Source of the DNA: JAEUJM01 sp044221555
Lineage (GTDB): Bacteria; Actinomycetota; Acidimicrobiia; Acidimicrobiales; DATDAH01
Assembly (NCBI GenBank): GCA_044221555.1
Contig: JBGAOY010000001.1
Span: 620,001-684,000, forward strand
Direction of reading: 5' to 3'
Length of the DNA: 64,000 nt
Position numbers and translations under genes: made by a program. Of this stretch, positions 8,071-17,284 are shown in pieces. The notes under the pieces were generated by a model. That model did not search any database. It was not told the DNA's origin and saw only the letters and a list, made by a program, of their open reading frames with translations. Every line of letters begins with the position of its first letter. Position 1 is the first letter of the stretch.

Positions 8071-8933
8071 GCCTGTACGAGATCCACGAGGACATCGACC
8101 TCGACGCACCGGTCGTGATCATGGCCCTCGAGGGCTGGATCGATGCCGGCGCGGGTGCGGCGCGAGCCACCGCCGCGCTCACCGATGCGCTCGATTCGGT
8201 GCTGGTGGCGTCGTTCGACACCGACGAGCTGCTGGACCACCGGGCCCGGAGGCCGGTGATGGAGCTGCTCGACGGGGTGAACACCGGGTTGATCTGGCCG
8301 ACCATCGAGCTGCGAGCAGCCACCGACGACGCCGGTCACGACCTCCTGCTGCTGGTGGGCGCCGAGCCCGACCACACCTGGCGGGCGTTCGCGAGGGACG
8401 CGGTCGACCTCGCCCTGCACTTCGGCGCCCGTCTCGTGCTCGGCCTCGGCGCGTACCCCGCGCCGGTGCCCCACACCCGTCCGACCTCGCTGGCGTCCAC
8501 GGCCACCGACGCCGAGCTGGCCCAGCGGGTGGGGGTCCTCGGCGGCGCCATCAACGTGCCGGCGGGGGTCCAGGCCGCGATCGAGCGAGCGTGCGCCGAC
8601 CGTGGGCTCCCCGCCGTCGGGCTGTGGGCCCAGGTGCCCCACTACGCCGCGGCCATGCCGTACCCCGCTGCGGCCGCCGCGCTCATCGACGGCGTGTGCG
8701 AGATCGGGGGCCTCGTGCTCGACAGCCACGAGCTGCACGAGGAGGCGACCGCCACACGGGCGCGGCTCGACGCCCTCGTGGCCGAGAGCGACGAGCACCG
8801 TGAGCTGGTGCACCAGCTGGAGGTCCACGTCGACACCGAGCGCGGGCCCGACGACGGTTCGCCCCTCGAGCTGCAGACCGGCGACGAGCTGGCCGAGGAG
8901 CTCGAGCGCTTCCTCCGCGACCAGGACTCCTGA
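8067..8933 (+). CDS. PAC2-family protein
   Basis: 288-residue protein of the PAC2 (proteasome-assembly-chaperone 2-like) family. It begins LYEIHEDIDLDAPVVIMALEG and contains the typical WIDAGAGAARA and LLLLVGAEPDHTW segments, then ALHFGARLVLGLGAYPAPVPHTRP and PHYAAAMPYPAAAAALIDG. The C-terminal quarter is acidic and helical. In actinomycetes the family is conserved but its role is not settled; a link to proteasome assembly is inference only. The GTG start at 8067 is chosen because homology-like sequence begins directly after it; there is no clear ribosome-binding site. Confidence 0.8.
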   Translation: MSLYEIHEDIDLDAPVVIMALEGWIDAGAGAARATAALTDALDSVLVASFDTDELLDHRARRPVMELLDGVNTGLIWPTIELRAATDDAGHDLLLLVGAEPDHTWRAFARDAVDLALHFGARLVLGLGAYPAPVPHTRPTSLASTATDAELAQRVGVLGGAINVPAGVQAAIERACADRGLPAVGLWAQVPHYAAAMPYPAAAAALIDGVCEIGGLVLDSHELHEEATATRARLDALVAESDEHRELVHQLEVHVDTERGPDDGSPLELQTGDELAEELERFLRDQDS

Positions 8934-8959
8934 CGCCCGGGGCATCGCTCGCTTCGGCT

Positions 8960-8976
8960 CCGGGGTGCGACCCCGG
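8960..8976. terminator. GC-rich hairpin between convergent genes
   Basis: A perfect 7-bp stem, CCGGGGT paired with ACCCCGG around a GCG loop, lies in the 50-bp gap between the convergent PAC2 and substrate-binding-protein genes. It could end transcription from both sides. There is no T-tract, as is common in high-GC genomes. Confidence 0.45.
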
Positions 8977-8983
8977 CGCCGGG

Positions 8984-10711
8984 TCAGCCCGCTGGTGACG
9001 GGTAGTCCGGCACCTCCTCGCCCGGCGGGCGCTGCTCGTAGATCGTGACCGCGCCCTCCGGGTCGAACGCCTTGGTGTCGGTGTCGGGCCACTCACCGGG
9101 CAGGAACCGCCGGCCCCCCTCGACGTACTCGTACATGCCCTCGCCCTCGTCGCCCCGCTCGTCGGGCCCGGTGGCGTCGGGGTTCCACCACACCACGGTG
9201 GCGTCGTCGATGCCGAGCCAGTCGGTCCCGGGCCAGATGCCCTTGTCGCCCCACGAGAGCGACGGTTGGGTCACCGCCGGCGGGGTCGGCGGCGCCGAGA
9301 AGATGGTGTCGCGGAAGTTCTGCGCGGTGACATTCGGCCCCACCCCCTGCAGCACGTTGTACATGGTGGTGAGCTGGGCCGACAGCAACAGGACGGTGTC
9401 CCCCGCGGGCGGGTCCTCGCCGAAGTACCAGCGGTAGATGAAGGCCGCACCCTGGTTGTCCGGGTTGCCCCGGGCCGCGCCCGTGACGACGCCCATCGCG
9501 TGCGACCACTGCTCTTGGTCGTAGGTGCGGGCGAAGACCGTGGTGTCGACCAGCACCGCCGAGGGGGTGATGATCCACTCGGGGAAGTAGTCCTGGGCGG
9601 TCGCCTCCCGCGTCAACTCCCTCGGCGCCACCGGGTCGCCCGAGAACAGCACCGAGGTCACCCCCGCATCCTTGAGCTTCGCGATCACGCTGGCGGCGGT
9701 GGTCTGCAGCGTGACCGGGCTGTCGTAGCCCACCGTCTCGGCCAACGTGACGCCCTGGGCATCGAGGTTCTCCTCGAACTGTGACAGGTTCTCGGCGGCG
9801 CCCTCCACGCTGTCGAGGTACACGAGCCCGAACGTGCGCTCCTGGTCGGCCAGCTCGTCGCCGGCGAACTCGGCGTTGCGCCCGGCCAGTTGCTGGCCGA
9901 CGAACTCGGACGCGTGCACCTGGCCCTGCTCGGCGTTCATGGAGATCGACAGCAGGTACGGGTCGCCCTCGGCGTAGAAGTCCGTGGGCTGGGTCGGGCC
10001 GCACTGGATGCACGCGATCTCGCGCGCGGCCAGCTCCTCGGCGAAGGCGCTGGTCAGCTGCGGCCCGTTGAGCACCATGAACGGGTGGATCTCCTCGGCG
10101 ATGGCGACGGCATCGGCCCTGGCCGCCACCTCGTCCTCGGCCGTGCCCGTGGCGTTGTAGAACTCGAGGTCGACCGTGCGGCCGTAGGTCTCGCTGAAGT
10201 GCGCGTAGAGCTCGTTGAAGCCGCTGACGGTCTCCCGCACCTGGTCGTTGGTGTCGTCCGAGATGCCCTCGCTGATGAAGTCGATGATCGGGTCGACCTC
10301 GGGCGGGAGGTACCAGACGACCTTGATGCTGTCGGCGGTGACGCCGGGCGCGGTCTCGCCCCCGTTGTCCCCTTCGAACGGCGCGTAGCACTCGGGCGCG
10401 AAGTAGCTCGGATAGGCCACCTGGCCCCGGTCGGTGTCGCAGGTCTCGGGCCAGTCGACCTCGATGCCCTCGCGCTCGGCCACGCTGAACGGCAGCACGC
10501 CTTCAGGCAGGTCCTCGCTGGAGGCCCCCGACAGGCCGCCCGCCACCGTGGTGCCGCTTCCGGAGCTGTCGCCCTCGTCGCCGTCGCCTCCGCTCAGCGC
10601 GAGCACACCGCCCACCACCGCCACGACGGCCACGATGGCCACCAGCGGCCCCCACCGTCGCAGCGCTCGCGACCGTTCGGTCCCGGTCGGCTGGTCACTG
10701 CTGGGTTGCAT
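8984..10711 (-). CDS. Branched-chain-type ABC transporter substrate-binding protein
   Basis: 575-residue extracellular binding protein with a type I periplasmic-binding fold, of the kind used by hydrophobic amino-acid (Liv) transporters. An N-terminal membrane anchor lies at about 22-40 (GPLVAIVAVVAVVGGVLAL), followed by a Ser/Gly/Asp-rich linker. There is no lipobox cysteine, so the protein is probably held by an uncleaved helix. The core contains VTADSIKVVWYLPP, FMVLNGPQLTSAFAEELA and VTSVLFSGDPVAP. It is longer than typical LivJ (about 370). It is the last gene of the livHM-MFS/livFG series, 32 bp downstream. The ligand cannot be read from sequence. Confidence 0.83.
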   Translation of the reverse strand: MQPSSDQPTGTERSRALRRWGPLVAIVAVVAVVGGVLALSGGDGDEGDSSGSGTTVAGGLSGASSEDLPEGVLPFSVAEREGIEVDWPETCDTDRGQVAYPSYFAPECYAPFEGDNGGETAPGVTADSIKVVWYLPPEVDPIIDFISEGISDDTNDQVRETVSGFNELYAHFSETYGRTVDLEFYNATGTAEDEVAARADAVAIAEEIHPFMVLNGPQLTSAFAEELAAREIACIQCGPTQPTDFYAEGDPYLLSISMNAEQGQVHASEFVGQQLAGRNAEFAGDELADQERTFGLVYLDSVEGAAENLSQFEENLDAQGVTLAETVGYDSPVTLQTTAASVIAKLKDAGVTSVLFSGDPVAPRELTREATAQDYFPEWIITPSAVLVDTTVFARTYDQEQWSHAMGVVTGAARGNPDNQGAAFIYRWYFGEDPPAGDTVLLLSAQLTTMYNVLQGVGPNVTAQNFRDTIFSAPPTPPAVTQPSLSWGDKGIWPGTDWLGIDDATVVWWNPDATGPDERGDEGEGMYEYVEGGRRFLPGEWPDTDTKAFDPEGAVTIYEQRPPGEEVPDYPSPAG

Positions 10712-10743
10712 GCGTTCCCCCCTGGCTCGCTGTGTGCGGGAAC

Positions 10744-13700
10744 CTAATCGACCGCCCTACCGCCCGAGCGGCGGATGGCGGCGGTGTTCGTGCCCAGGTA
10801 GGACGCGACCACCTGCGGGTCGTGCAGGACCGCATCGGGTGCGCCGGTGACGATCACCCGCCCCTGCTCCATGGCGACCATGCGATCGGCGATGCCGGTG
10901 ACCAGGGGCATGTCGTGCTCGATGACCACCAGGCTGGCCCCCATCTCGTCGCGGAGCCGGCGCAGCACCGGTCCGAGGGCCTCGGTCTCTCGTTGGGCGA
11001 TGCCGCTCGACGGCTCGTCGAGGAGCACGACCGTGGGCCGGTGGGCGACGACACAGGCAAGGTCGACGATCCGCCGTGAGCCCGTGGACAGCTCGCGCAC
11101 GAACTTCGTGCGGAACGCGCCGAGCCCCATCAGCTCGATGAGCTCGTCGACGCGCCGACGCACCTTCTCCTCGGAGTCGAACGACGCCGGGAGGTGCAAC
11201 GCCGCGGACACCGGGTCTCGGACCTCGACCCACCGCTCGAGGGCCACCGCGAGCGTCTCGGCGACCGTCAGCGCCGGGAACATGCGGGCGTCCTGGAACG
11301 ACCGGCCCAGGCCGTGCCGGGCCCGCTGCGCCGGTCCGGCACGGGTCACGTCGACCGCACCCAGGTGGACCCGACCGCCTCCCGCCGGCGTGAACCCCGA
11401 GATCAGGTCGAACAGGGTGGTCTTGCCGGCGCCGTTCGGGCCGATGATGCCGACGATCTCCCCCGCCCCGATCTCGAGGCTGACATCGTCGACCGCACGG
11501 ATACCCCCGAACGACACGCCCAGCCCGACGGTGCGCAGCCGGGCCACATGCTCGCCGTCGGGTCGACGGTCGGGGGCGGCCGCCTCGGTGCGCACCGCCC
11601 TTACCGGGCGGTCGGCCCCGAGTGCGGGGGCCGGCCCCGCGGCTGCACCGTTGGACGACGCCGCCCCGACGGCGGCCACGCCTTCGAGGAACACCGAGCG
11701 CAGGACGTCGGGGCGATCGAGCAACTCGGCGGTGGGACCGTGGAAGCGGATCTCGCCCTTCTCCATGAAGTAGGCGGTCTCGGCCAGGGTCAAGGCCAGG
11801 TTCACCGACTGCTCCACCAGGATGATGGTGGTGCCGGCCTCGCTCAATTCGCGCACGACCGGCAGCAACTGCTCGACGATCGCCGGGGCCAGCCCGAGGG
11901 ACAACTCGTCGATCATCAGCAGACGGGGCCGCGACACGAGCGCCATCCCCAGGGCCAGCATCTGCTGCTGGCCACCGGACAGGTCGGCCGCCGGGTCGTC
12001 GAGCCGTTGGCCGAGCACGGGGAACAGGTCCAGCGCCCGCGTGGTACCCGCCTGCACCTGTGCATCGTCATGGCGGTGCAGCCACCCGGCCAGCCGGAGG
12101 TTCTCGGCCACGCTGAGCGAGGGGAACACGCCGGCGCCCCCCGGCACCTGCAGCACGCCGTGGGCCGCGACCTCGTTGGGCGGGGCGTGGGTGATCTCGC
12201 GCCCGTCGAAGATCACCGCCCCCTTGTCGGCCTCGACCACGCCCGAGATGGCCTTGAGGAGCGTCGACTTGCCGGCCCCGTTCGTGCCGAGCAGGGCCAC
12301 CACCGCGCCCTCCTCGACCTCGAAGTCGACGTCGAACAGCACCTGCACGCCGCCGTAGCCCACGTCGAGGTGGCGGACGAGCAGGATCTTCGAGTTGCCG
12401 TGCCGACGCTCCCACAGCGCCTCGGAGCGGGCGGCGGCGGTCGTCCACACCTGGGTGATGTCGGCCCCGATGACCTTGCCGGCGCCCGAGATCACCACCG
12501 CCCCGATCAGGAAGACCGGGGTCATGATCAACATCCCCTGACGGATGCCCCAGGTGTCGCCCACCCAGCCGATCAGGGGCAGCACGATGAGCCCGGGCAG
12601 CACCCACAGGGAGGCCACCGAGAACCCCATCGACCGCGCCCGGGGCGGTATGGCCAACGACAGGGCGGCCAGGATCCCCGGCCCGATGACCGCCAGCGAG
12701 GCCGAGATCAACATGTTCGCGAGCACCGCCAGCCACAGGGTGGGCGCCAGGGCGAACACGACCGAGAGCCCCGACGTGATCAGCGCGACCACCGACAGGA
12801 AGCGGAGCACGAGGCCGGGATCGCGGGCGATGAGCCTGGTGCCGACCCGGGCGCCGACCACCAGGCCCACGAACTGGAGCGGCTCGACCCCGGCCGCCAC
12901 GAAACCCCGCGCCCGCTCGTCCAGGCCGAACACGTCGGCGTAGAGCAACGAGGCCAGCGACACGAAGCCGATGAGCGAGGCGGCCAGGAAGGGCAGGGCG
13001 TACCAGATGCGCCGCAGCGACTCGATCTTCCACACGATGCGCCACGACTCGGCGAACGACGGCGAGTCCTCCTCGGTGGCGATGGCCTCCTCGGAGGCGC
13101 CCATGGCCCGGCGCTCCTGGCCGCCACGCACCGGCTCGTGCAGCTTGAAGGCGAGGGCGACGAACACGAAGGTCGGGATCGCGAAGACGATGAACGGCGC
13201 CCGCCACCCCCAGTAGTACGCCAGCATGCCGGCCAGCAGCGGGCCGATGATCTGGCCCACGACGTTGGCGGCGCGGTGCACCGAGTACACCCGGGGCCGC
13301 ACGTCCACGGGGTAGTAGTCGGCGATCAGCGAGTTGTGGGTGGGGTCGACCACGGCCTTGCCGATCCCCGACCCGGATCGCACGATGGCCAGCATCACCA
13401 CGCCGGTGGCCAGGCCCGTGAGCAGCGAGAAGATCCCCCACGAGATGGCGCCCACGATCGTGATCGCCACGCGGTTGTGGCGGTCGGCCAGGTGGGCGAT
13501 GGGCACCTGCAGCACCAGCGCCCCGGCCAGCACCACGGCCACCAGCGCCAGGATGCCCTGGAGGTCCAACCCGAACGACTGCTGGATGTCGGGCAACAGG
13601 ATGCCGAAGGCCGTGCGGTCGAGCTCGTCGACGGCGTTCAGCCCGAACAGCACGACGATGGCGAAGACCGGGCCGCCGCCGCACACGCCGTCGAGCCAGC

Positions 13701-13785
13701 GCCCAGGATGGCGCATCGGGAACAGCGCCCGCGACAGCATGCCCCCCTCGGGCGCCTCCTCCGGCGCGACGGTCGATGCCGCCAT
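10744..13785 (-). CDS. Fusion of MFS permease with two Liv-type ABC ATPases (LivF-LivG)
   Basis: About 1013 residues joining three units usually made separately. Residues about 20-440 form a 12-helix major facilitator permease (HLADRHNRVAITIVGAISWG between helices). About 460-700 is a LivF-like ATPase: Walker A GTNGAGKST, signature LSGGQQQM, Walker B LLMIDELSLGLAP. After an Ala/Gly/Pro linker, about 745-995 is a LivG-like ATPase: GPNGAGKTT, a degenerate signature LSTGSRR, and VVLLDEPSSGIA. The ATG at 13785 overlaps the livHM stop by one base (TGATG); a GTG at 13800 is an alternative. The frame is open over the whole 3 kb, so this is a real fusion. Its neighbours supply the missing Liv permease and binding protein. 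Confidence 0.86.
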   Translation of the reverse strand: MAASTVAPEEAPEGGMLSRALFPMRHPGRWLDGVCGGGPVFAIVVLFGLNAVDELDRTAFGILLPDIQQSFGLDLQGILALVAVVLAGALVLQVPIAHLADRHNRVAITIVGAISWGIFSLLTGLATGVVMLAIVRSGSGIGKAVVDPTHNSLIADYYPVDVRPRVYSVHRAANVVGQIIGPLLAGMLAYYWGWRAPFIVFAIPTFVFVALAFKLHEPVRGGQERRAMGASEEAIATEEDSPSFAESWRIVWKIESLRRIWYALPFLAASLIGFVSLASLLYADVFGLDERARGFVAAGVEPLQFVGLVVGARVGTRLIARDPGLVLRFLSVVALITSGLSVVFALAPTLWLAVLANMLISASLAVIGPGILAALSLAIPPRARSMGFSVASLWVLPGLIVLPLIGWVGDTWGIRQGMLIMTPVFLIGAVVISGAGKVIGADITQVWTTAAARSEALWERRHGNSKILLVRHLDVGYGGVQVLFDVDFEVEEGAVVALLGTNGAGKSTLLKAISGVVEADKGAVIFDGREITHAPPNEVAAHGVLQVPGGAGVFPSLSVAENLRLAGWLHRHDDAQVQAGTTRALDLFPVLGQRLDDPAADLSGGQQQMLALGMALVSRPRLLMIDELSLGLAPAIVEQLLPVVRELSEAGTTIILVEQSVNLALTLAETAYFMEKGEIRFHGPTAELLDRPDVLRSVFLEGVAAVGAASSNGAAAGPAPALGADRPVRAVRTEAAAPDRRPDGEHVARLRTVGLGVSFGGIRAVDDVSLEIGAGEIVGIIGPNGAGKTTLFDLISGFTPAGGGRVHLGAVDVTRAGPAQRARHGLGRSFQDARMFPALTVAETLAVALERWVEVRDPVSAALHLPASFDSEEKVRRRVDELIELMGLGAFRTKFVRELSTGSRRIVDLACVVAHRPTVVLLDEPSSGIAQRETEALGPVLRRLRDEMGASLVVIEHDMPLVTGIADRMVAMEQGRVIVTGAPDAVLHDPQVVASYLGTNTAAIRRSGGRAVD

Positions 13786-15911
13786 CAGTCGGCCTCCCAC
13801 GTGAGGAGCGGTTCGGGCAGGTCGGCGGGGTCCGGCACCACGTGCGGGTCCGGGAGCACGTCGTCCGACCGGTCCGGGGCGGCGTCGGCGACGAGGCTCG
13901 GCACGAGCAACCCCCGACGGCGGGCGATCTGGCGCAGCACGCTGTCACGCACCTGGAACCACAGGCCACCGATGCCACCCGGCACGACCATCAGCACGAC
14001 CAGGACGCCGAGCGGCGCGGCGAGCGCCTGCCACCGCGTGGGCAGGAACCACTGCGCGCCGCGGAGGAACAGCGCGCCGAACACGCCGCCCGCGAGCGAC
14101 CCCAGGCCGCCCACCACCGTGGCGATGAACACGTTGAAGCTCTCGAACGGGCCGTAGAGCTCGGGGCTGAAGGCCTGCTGGTGCTCGAGCAGGAGGCCGC
14201 CCGCGACCGCGGCGATGAATCCGGACAGCGCGAACGCGGACAGCTTGGCGCGGGTGACGCTCACGCCGAACGACTGCGCCGAGCGCTCGTTCTCGCGAAG
14301 GGCGATGAGCACCCGGCCGGTGCGGCTCGACCGGATGCCTCGTGCCGCGAGGAGCACCAGCAGGAGCACCACGAGGACGAGGTAGTACATGCGCGTCGGC
14401 GAATCGAGACTGACCCGCCCGAGCAGCGGTGGCCGGTCGACCCGACCAGAGGGGATCCAGTCGAAGAACGCCTCGTTGAGGAAGTACGACGACATCGCGA
14501 GCGTGAACGCCAGTGTCGTCACCGCCAGGAACAGTCCCTGGAGGCGCAGGGCGGGAAGGCCCACCACGACCGCGATCGCAGCACCCACCAGACCGGCGAT
14601 GGGCAGCGCCAGGGTGAGGTCGAGGCCCCACTCCGACGTCGCGACGGCGGCGACCGCGGCACCCGCGCCGACGAAGCCCATCTGCCCCAGCGACACCTGA
14701 CCGGCCCAACCGGTGAGCATCACGATCGACACGCCGACGATGGCGAAGATGAGCACGGCCGATGCCTTCAGCGAGTCCTCGGCCCCGAGGTAATTGGGCA
14801 GGGCCACCGCCACGCCCAGGAGCACCGCTCCCCCGCCGAGGCGCAGGGCCCGCACCTCCGGGAGGCGCGCCACCTCCTGGGGGATCGGACGCACGTCCTC
14901 GGCCGCCTGCCAGGTGGACGCCGCCTGCGTCTGCGCCCGGGACGTGGTCCGCCGCTGCACGAGCAGCCCGACCACGATGACCAACCCGATGATCGGGTCG
15001 ATGAGCAGCGGGCTCTCGGCGTTCCAGTCCACGGCGATCTCGAGGACGCCGAGCGCGACCGCGGTGGCGGCGATCGCGGGGAGGTCGGTCAGCCGCCCGA
15101 GCATGAGCGCGGCCAGGGCGCTGAGCAGCAGGGTGAACGTGAAGGCGGAACCGAAGGGCAGGCCGATGATCCCTGCCCGCAGGAACAGCGCGAGGAACGA
15201 GAGCACCGTGGCCACGACCCACACGACCGTCTGCAGGCGCTTGACCGGGATGCCGAGGAGGTTGGCCCGGTCGGCGCTCTCCGCGCTGGCCCGAACCGCC
15301 ACGCCCACATCGCTGAAGCGCAGCCAGAGCCCCACGGCCAGCATCGCGAGCGGGGCGATCACGAGAGCCAGCAGGTCGTTCGCCGAGAAGATGATCGGCG
15401 ACACCTCGAAGCTCACCTCGACCGGCACGTCGATGCGGAAGGTGCTCGGCCGCTCGTCCCACAGCAGGGGCAGGAGGAGGGCGCCGACCGCGAGCAGTTG
15501 GGACAGGCCGATCGTCGCCACGGTGAGGATGAGGCGAGGTGCACGGAAGAACCGCCGGATGATGGCGAGCTCGACCACTGCGCCCACGACCACGGCCGCC
15601 ACCAGCCCGACCGCGAACGCCAGGAAGTAGTTCAGGCCGCTGAAGGTGATCAACAGCACGGCCAACGCCCCGGGCAGGCCGCCCAGGTCGCTCTGCGCGA
15701 AGTTCAGGATGCGGTTGGCCCGATAGATCAGGCCCATGCCCACGGCCATCAGCGCGCCCAGCAGGCCCACGATGACCCCACGGAGCACCACGCCGGCGGG
15801 CGCCGGGAAGAGCAGCTGTTGCACGATCAGCAGGGCCGCCGCAGGGCCGAGCACCGTGAGCGCGCGGGCCACCACAGGCCGCTCGTCGACCGCCGCCCTC
15901 AGTGTGTGCAC
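13785..15911 (-). CDS. Fused LivH-LivM branched-chain-type ABC permease
   Basis: 708-residue polytopic protein. The first half (about 1-290) is LivH-like: GLIYRANRILNFAQSDLGGL and LGIPVKRLQTVVWVVATVLS. The second half (about 330-640) is LivM-like: VSIVMLTGWAGQVSLGQMGF, LRENERSAQSFGV and VVGGLGSLAGGVFGALFL. Both membrane subunits of the transporter are therefore on one chain. The GTG start at 15911 has a GGGGGGAA ribosome site. The C-terminal 60 residues are charged and soluble. It heads a three-gene unit with the MFS-LivF-LivG fusion and the binding protein, divergent from the LLM oxidoreductase gene. Confidence 0.9.
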   Translation of the reverse strand: MHTLRAAVDERPVVARALTVLGPAAALLIVQQLLFPAPAGVVLRGVIVGLLGALMAVGMGLIYRANRILNFAQSDLGGLPGALAVLLITFSGLNYFLAFAVGLVAAVVVGAVVELAIIRRFFRAPRLILTVATIGLSQLLAVGALLLPLLWDERPSTFRIDVPVEVSFEVSPIIFSANDLLALVIAPLAMLAVGLWLRFSDVGVAVRASAESADRANLLGIPVKRLQTVVWVVATVLSFLALFLRAGIIGLPFGSAFTFTLLLSALAALMLGRLTDLPAIAATAVALGVLEIAVDWNAESPLLIDPIIGLVIVVGLLVQRRTTSRAQTQAASTWQAAEDVRPIPQEVARLPEVRALRLGGGAVLLGVAVALPNYLGAEDSLKASAVLIFAIVGVSIVMLTGWAGQVSLGQMGFVGAGAAVAAVATSEWGLDLTLALPIAGLVGAAIAVVVGLPALRLQGLFLAVTTLAFTLAMSSYFLNEAFFDWIPSGRVDRPPLLGRVSLDSPTRMYYLVLVVLLLVLLAARGIRSSRTGRVLIALRENERSAQSFGVSVTRAKLSAFALSGFIAAVAGGLLLEHQQAFSPELYGPFESFNVFIATVVGGLGSLAGGVFGALFLRGAQWFLPTRWQALAAPLGVLVVLMVVPGGIGGLWFQVRDSVLRQIARRRGLLVPSLVADAAPDRSDDVLPDPHVVPDPADLPEPLLTWEAD

Positions 15912-16000
15912 AAGCTGGTTCCCCCCAAGGCCTCGGCCTCCCCGCCCGAAAGCTAGCGTCCGGGTACCTGACCCGAGGGCCGAGCAGAGGTGGACGACAC

Positions 16001-17011
16001 GTGTTGGTGGACGGAGGGCTCGGGTTCGACCTGAGCAAGGCAGCCGAGAGCGCCCGCGACGCGGAGCGTGTCGGGTACGACGGTGTGTGGAGCGCCGAGA
16101 CCAGCCACGACCCGTTCCTGCCCCTGCTCCTGGGCGCCGGCGCGACCAGCCGGCTCGAATTGGGCACCGGGATCGCGGTGGCGTTCGCCCGCAGCCCGAT
16201 GACCCTCGCCCACACCGCCTACGACCTGCAGGCGTACTCGGGCGGGCGCCTGCTGCTGGGCCTCGGCTCGCAGATCAAGGCCCACATCACCAAGCGCTTC
16301 TCGATGGAGTGGTCGCACCCCGCCGCCCGGATGCGCGAGTTCATCCTGGCCCTGCGGGCGATCTGGGACAGCTGGGACACCGGCGACAAGCTCGACTTCC
16401 GCGGCGACTTCTACCAGCACACGCTGATGACCCCGTTCTTCAACCCGGGGCCCAACCCCCACGGCCAGCCCAAGGTCTTCCTGGCCGCGGTGGGCCAGCT
16501 CATGACCGAGGTGGCCGGCGAGACCGCCGACGGCATCCTCTGCCACGGCTTCACCACCGAGTCCTACCTGCGAGAGGTCACCGTGCCCGCCCTCGAGCGG
16601 GGCCTCGACAAGAGCGGCCGCACCCTCGCCGACTTCCAGCTGTCGATCCCGGCCTTCGTGGTCACCGGCAGCACCGAGGAGGAGCTGGCCCGCAGCGCCA
16701 AGGGCGTCCGCGAGCAGATCGCGTTCTACGGCTCCACGCCGGCCTACCGGGGCGTGCTCGAGCACCACGGCTGGGGCGACCTGCAGACCGAGCTCAACGC
16801 GCTGTCGAAGCAGGGCGAGTGGGCGCAGATGGGCGAGCTCATCGACGACGACATCCTCGACGCCTTCGCCGTGCAGGGCGAGCCCTCCGCCGTCGGCCCG
16901 GCCCTCATCCAGCGCTTCGGCGGCGTGATCGACCGGCTGAGCTTCTACGCGCCGTACAAGAGCGCCCCCGACACCTGGCTCCCCGTCATCGAGGCGCTGA
17001 AGGCCGGCTGA
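16001..17011 (+). CDS. LLM-class (luciferase-like, probably F420-dependent) oxidoreductase
   Basis: 336-residue TIM-barrel oxidoreductase of the bacterial luciferase-like monooxygenase family. Typical segments are AESARDAERVGYDGVWSAET, LELGTGIAVAFARSPMTLA, YSGGRLLLGLGSQIKAH and PKVFLAAVGQLMTEVAGETADG. Many actinomycete members use F420 instead of FMN; the sequence alone does not decide this. The GTG at 16001 is preceded by AGAGGTGG and is preferred to the upstream GTG/ATG options that fall in the divergent promoter area. Divergence from livHM is positional only; the substrate is unknown. Confidence 0.82.
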   Translation: MLVDGGLGFDLSKAAESARDAERVGYDGVWSAETSHDPFLPLLLGAGATSRLELGTGIAVAFARSPMTLAHTAYDLQAYSGGRLLLGLGSQIKAHITKRFSMEWSHPAARMREFILALRAIWDSWDTGDKLDFRGDFYQHTLMTPFFNPGPNPHGQPKVFLAAVGQLMTEVAGETADGILCHGFTTESYLREVTVPALERGLDKSGRTLADFQLSIPAFVVTGSTEEELARSAKGVREQIAFYGSTPAYRGVLEHHGWGDLQTELNALSKQGEWAQMGELIDDDILDAFAVQGEPSAVGPALIQRFGGVIDRLSFYAPYKSAPDTWLPVIEALKAG

Positions 17012-17020
17012 CCCGTGCGC

Positions 17021-17066
17021 TCCTTGGTCCGGTGCTCCTTGGTCCGGTGCCCCCTTGGTCCGATTC
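17021..17066 (+). promoter_or_regulatory. 15-bp direct repeats in the vapBC promoter region
   Basis: The unit TCCTTGGTCCGGTGC occurs twice in tandem (17021-17035, 17036-17050), followed by a partial third copy (17051-17066). The vapB start at 17081 is 15 bp further on, and a small palindrome-like CGATATCATCG lies between. Toxin-antitoxin operons are commonly autoregulated by binding of the antitoxin complex near the start, so an operator role is likely but inferred. Confidence 0.5.
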
Positions 17067-17080
17067 GATATCATCGCATC

Positions 17081-17284
17081 GTGTCCAAGACATCTGTGGA
17101 GATCGATCGGGATATTGCCCGGCAGGCTGCGGAGATCCTCGGCACCACCACGCTGCGCGACACGATCGACGCCTCGCTTCGGGAGATCGTCCACGCCCGC
17201 CTGCGCTTGGAGTTGATCGACCTGCTCGGCCAACGCGATCGCTTCGACTTCGACGCCGCCGATCGAGCGTGGGGGTCTGACTGA
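17081..17284 (+). CDS. vapB: VapB-type antitoxin
   Basis: 67-residue antitoxin. It begins VSKTSVEIDRDIARQAAEIL and has the pattern of a ribbon-helix-helix-like VapB, with a strand, a helix, then GTTTLRDTIDASLREIV. The C-terminal tail RFDFDAADRAWGSD is acidic and aromatic, as expected for the segment that wraps the toxin. The GTG at 17081 is chosen because the family-like sequence starts there; an upstream GTG at 17015 would include the repeat array. Its stop is directly followed by the vapC start. Confidence 0.83.
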   Translation: MSKTSVEIDRDIARQAAEILGTTTLRDTIDASLREIVHARLRLELIDLLGQRDRFDFDAADRAWGSD

